Source: Bacteroides timonensis (GTDB lineage Bacteria > Bacteroidota > Bacteroidia > Bacteroidales > Bacteroidaceae). Taken from it: DNA of 43,191 nucleotides. The stretch is taken from assembly GCF_000513195.1 (NCBI RefSeq), contig NZ_CBVI010000169.1:1-43191 (forward strand), written 5' to 3'. Both the position numbers and the translations under genes were made by a program. This document shows, in pieces, positions 42,585-43,191 of the stretch. A model generated the notes under the pieces. That model searched no databases. It saw only the letters and a list, made by a program, of their open reading frames with translations, and was not told the DNA's origin. The first letter of the stretch is position 1. Each line of letters starts with the position of its first letter.

Positions 42585-43191
42585 ATGAAAACTGGGAAAA
42601 ACGTAATTACCGCATTGGTCCTTTTGGCAAACTTGTGCTTTGTTTCCTCTTGTAATAATGGGCCGAAGCGTGAAGTCTGGTTGGATGAAGTTTATAAGGA
42701 CTCCTGTTTTGTGCAGGATTGGGGAATACCACAGATAAATCAGTCTGTGGTATGGACTCCGCTCATGGTAAATGGTGTTGTGTATGAGCGGGGAATCGGA
42801 GCTCATTCCATCAGCCGTATGCTGTATGATTTGGGGGGTAAAGCCGTTTCTGTAAGTGGCTTGGCTGGAGCGGATGATAACAACCTGTATGCCGGAAAAT
42901 TGCAGTTCAAGATAATCGGAGATAAAAAAGAACTTTGGAAAAGCGGTGTGATGCAGAAGGGCGATCCCGTAAAAGAGTTCAATGTCAACCTCTCCGGCAT
43001 TGATAAAGTGTTGCTATTGGTGGAAGAATGTGGCGACGGCATTATGTACGACCATGCCGACTGGTTGAATGTGAAATTTGTGACTCGTGGAGAGATTACC
43101 CCGATACCTGCCTGGCCGAAGTCTGTGGCTAAGGAGAAGTACATTCTGACACCGGAAGCTCCGGAAGCTCCACGGATTAATAATCATGAGT
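42585..43191 (+). CDS. NPCBM-domain lipoprotein, partial (cut by the window edge)
   Basis: This reading frame starts 13 bp after the previous stop and runs 202 codons to the window end without a stop. It has a lipoprotein signal (FVSSCNN near residue 24), then an NPCBM carbohydrate-binding domain. WTPLMVNGVVYERGIGAHS, then YDLGG, then a mid-domain GADD and a C-terminal LVEECGDG are typical. The last residues, ILTPEAPEAPRINN, resemble the linker before an Ig-like and alpha-galactosidase (GH27) region in Bacteroides enzymes. The catalytic part lies outside the window, so that function is a prediction. Confidence 0.85.
   Translation, partial: MKTGKNVITALVLLANLCFVSSCNNGPKREVWLDEVYKDSCFVQDWGIPQINQSVVWTPLMVNGVVYERGIGAHSISRMLYDLGGKAVSVSGLAGADDNNLYAGKLQFKIIGDKKELWKSGVMQKGDPVKEFNVNLSGIDKVLLLVEECGDGIMYDHADWLNVKFVTRGEITPIPAWPKSVAKEKYILTPEAPEAPRINNHE

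Overview
The window looks like chromosomal DNA of a gut Bacteroides or a close relative in Bacteroidales. The evidence is a SusC/SusD outer-membrane pair, many signal-peptide or lipoprotein glycan enzymes, AT-rich gene starts without strong Shine-Dalgarno sites, and several promoters of the Bacteroides type (TTTG or TTG, about 19-20 bp, then TAnnTTTG).

Layout. (1) 50-4887, minus strand: a housekeeping block holding an iorA-iorB-paaK operon (2-oxoacid:ferredoxin oxidoreductase plus aryl-CoA ligase), mltG, and a tRNA-Thr(CGU) with its own terminator. (2) 4990-11219, plus strand: the front end of a capsule/exopolysaccharide locus. It has a shortened, active-site-altered CapD/PglF-like protein, a multi-SLBB outer-membrane export protein, a Wzz-like chain-length protein, a lone NGN-domain protein and a WbuC-type cupin. 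No glycosyltransferase, flippase or polymerase follows. (3) 11216-12445, minus strand: a ROK-family repressor, then an AT-rich divergent control region. (4) 12805 to the right edge, plus strand: a polysaccharide utilisation locus (PUL) of more than 30 kb, with 20 complete or partial genes and almost no gaps, running off the window inside an NPCBM-domain lipoprotein.

The PUL carries one SusC/SusD pair with a third surface lipoprotein, two inner-membrane sugar transporters (an MFS sugar porter and a GRP/RhaT-like permease), a ribokinase, a SIS-domain sugar-phosphate isomerase/deaminase and an AGE-type 2-epimerase. Its exported enzymes are a GH2 enzyme, a CE2-like esterase, a glycerophosphodiester phosphodiesterase, a metallophosphoesterase and two exported ADP-ribosylglycohydrolase-fold proteins. 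Most strikingly, it has six different exported (beta/alpha)8-type proteins that I assign to the DUF4434-like superfamily. All six keep two acidic positions, G/A-W/F-Y-x3-E and W/F-x3-E-x-F (D/E relatives of the latter), spaced like the acid/base and nucleophile of clan-A glycoside hydrolases.

Taken together the locus probably takes apart a complex glycan. By inference only, that glycan may carry ribofuranosyl, amino-sugar, acyl-ester and phosphodiester groups, as in a bacterial surface polysaccharide. The second half of the PUL repeats the enzyme set of the first (Tat-type DUF4434, ADP-ribosylglycohydrolase, DUF4434 lipoprotein) and appears richer in G+C, suggesting two related modules joined together.
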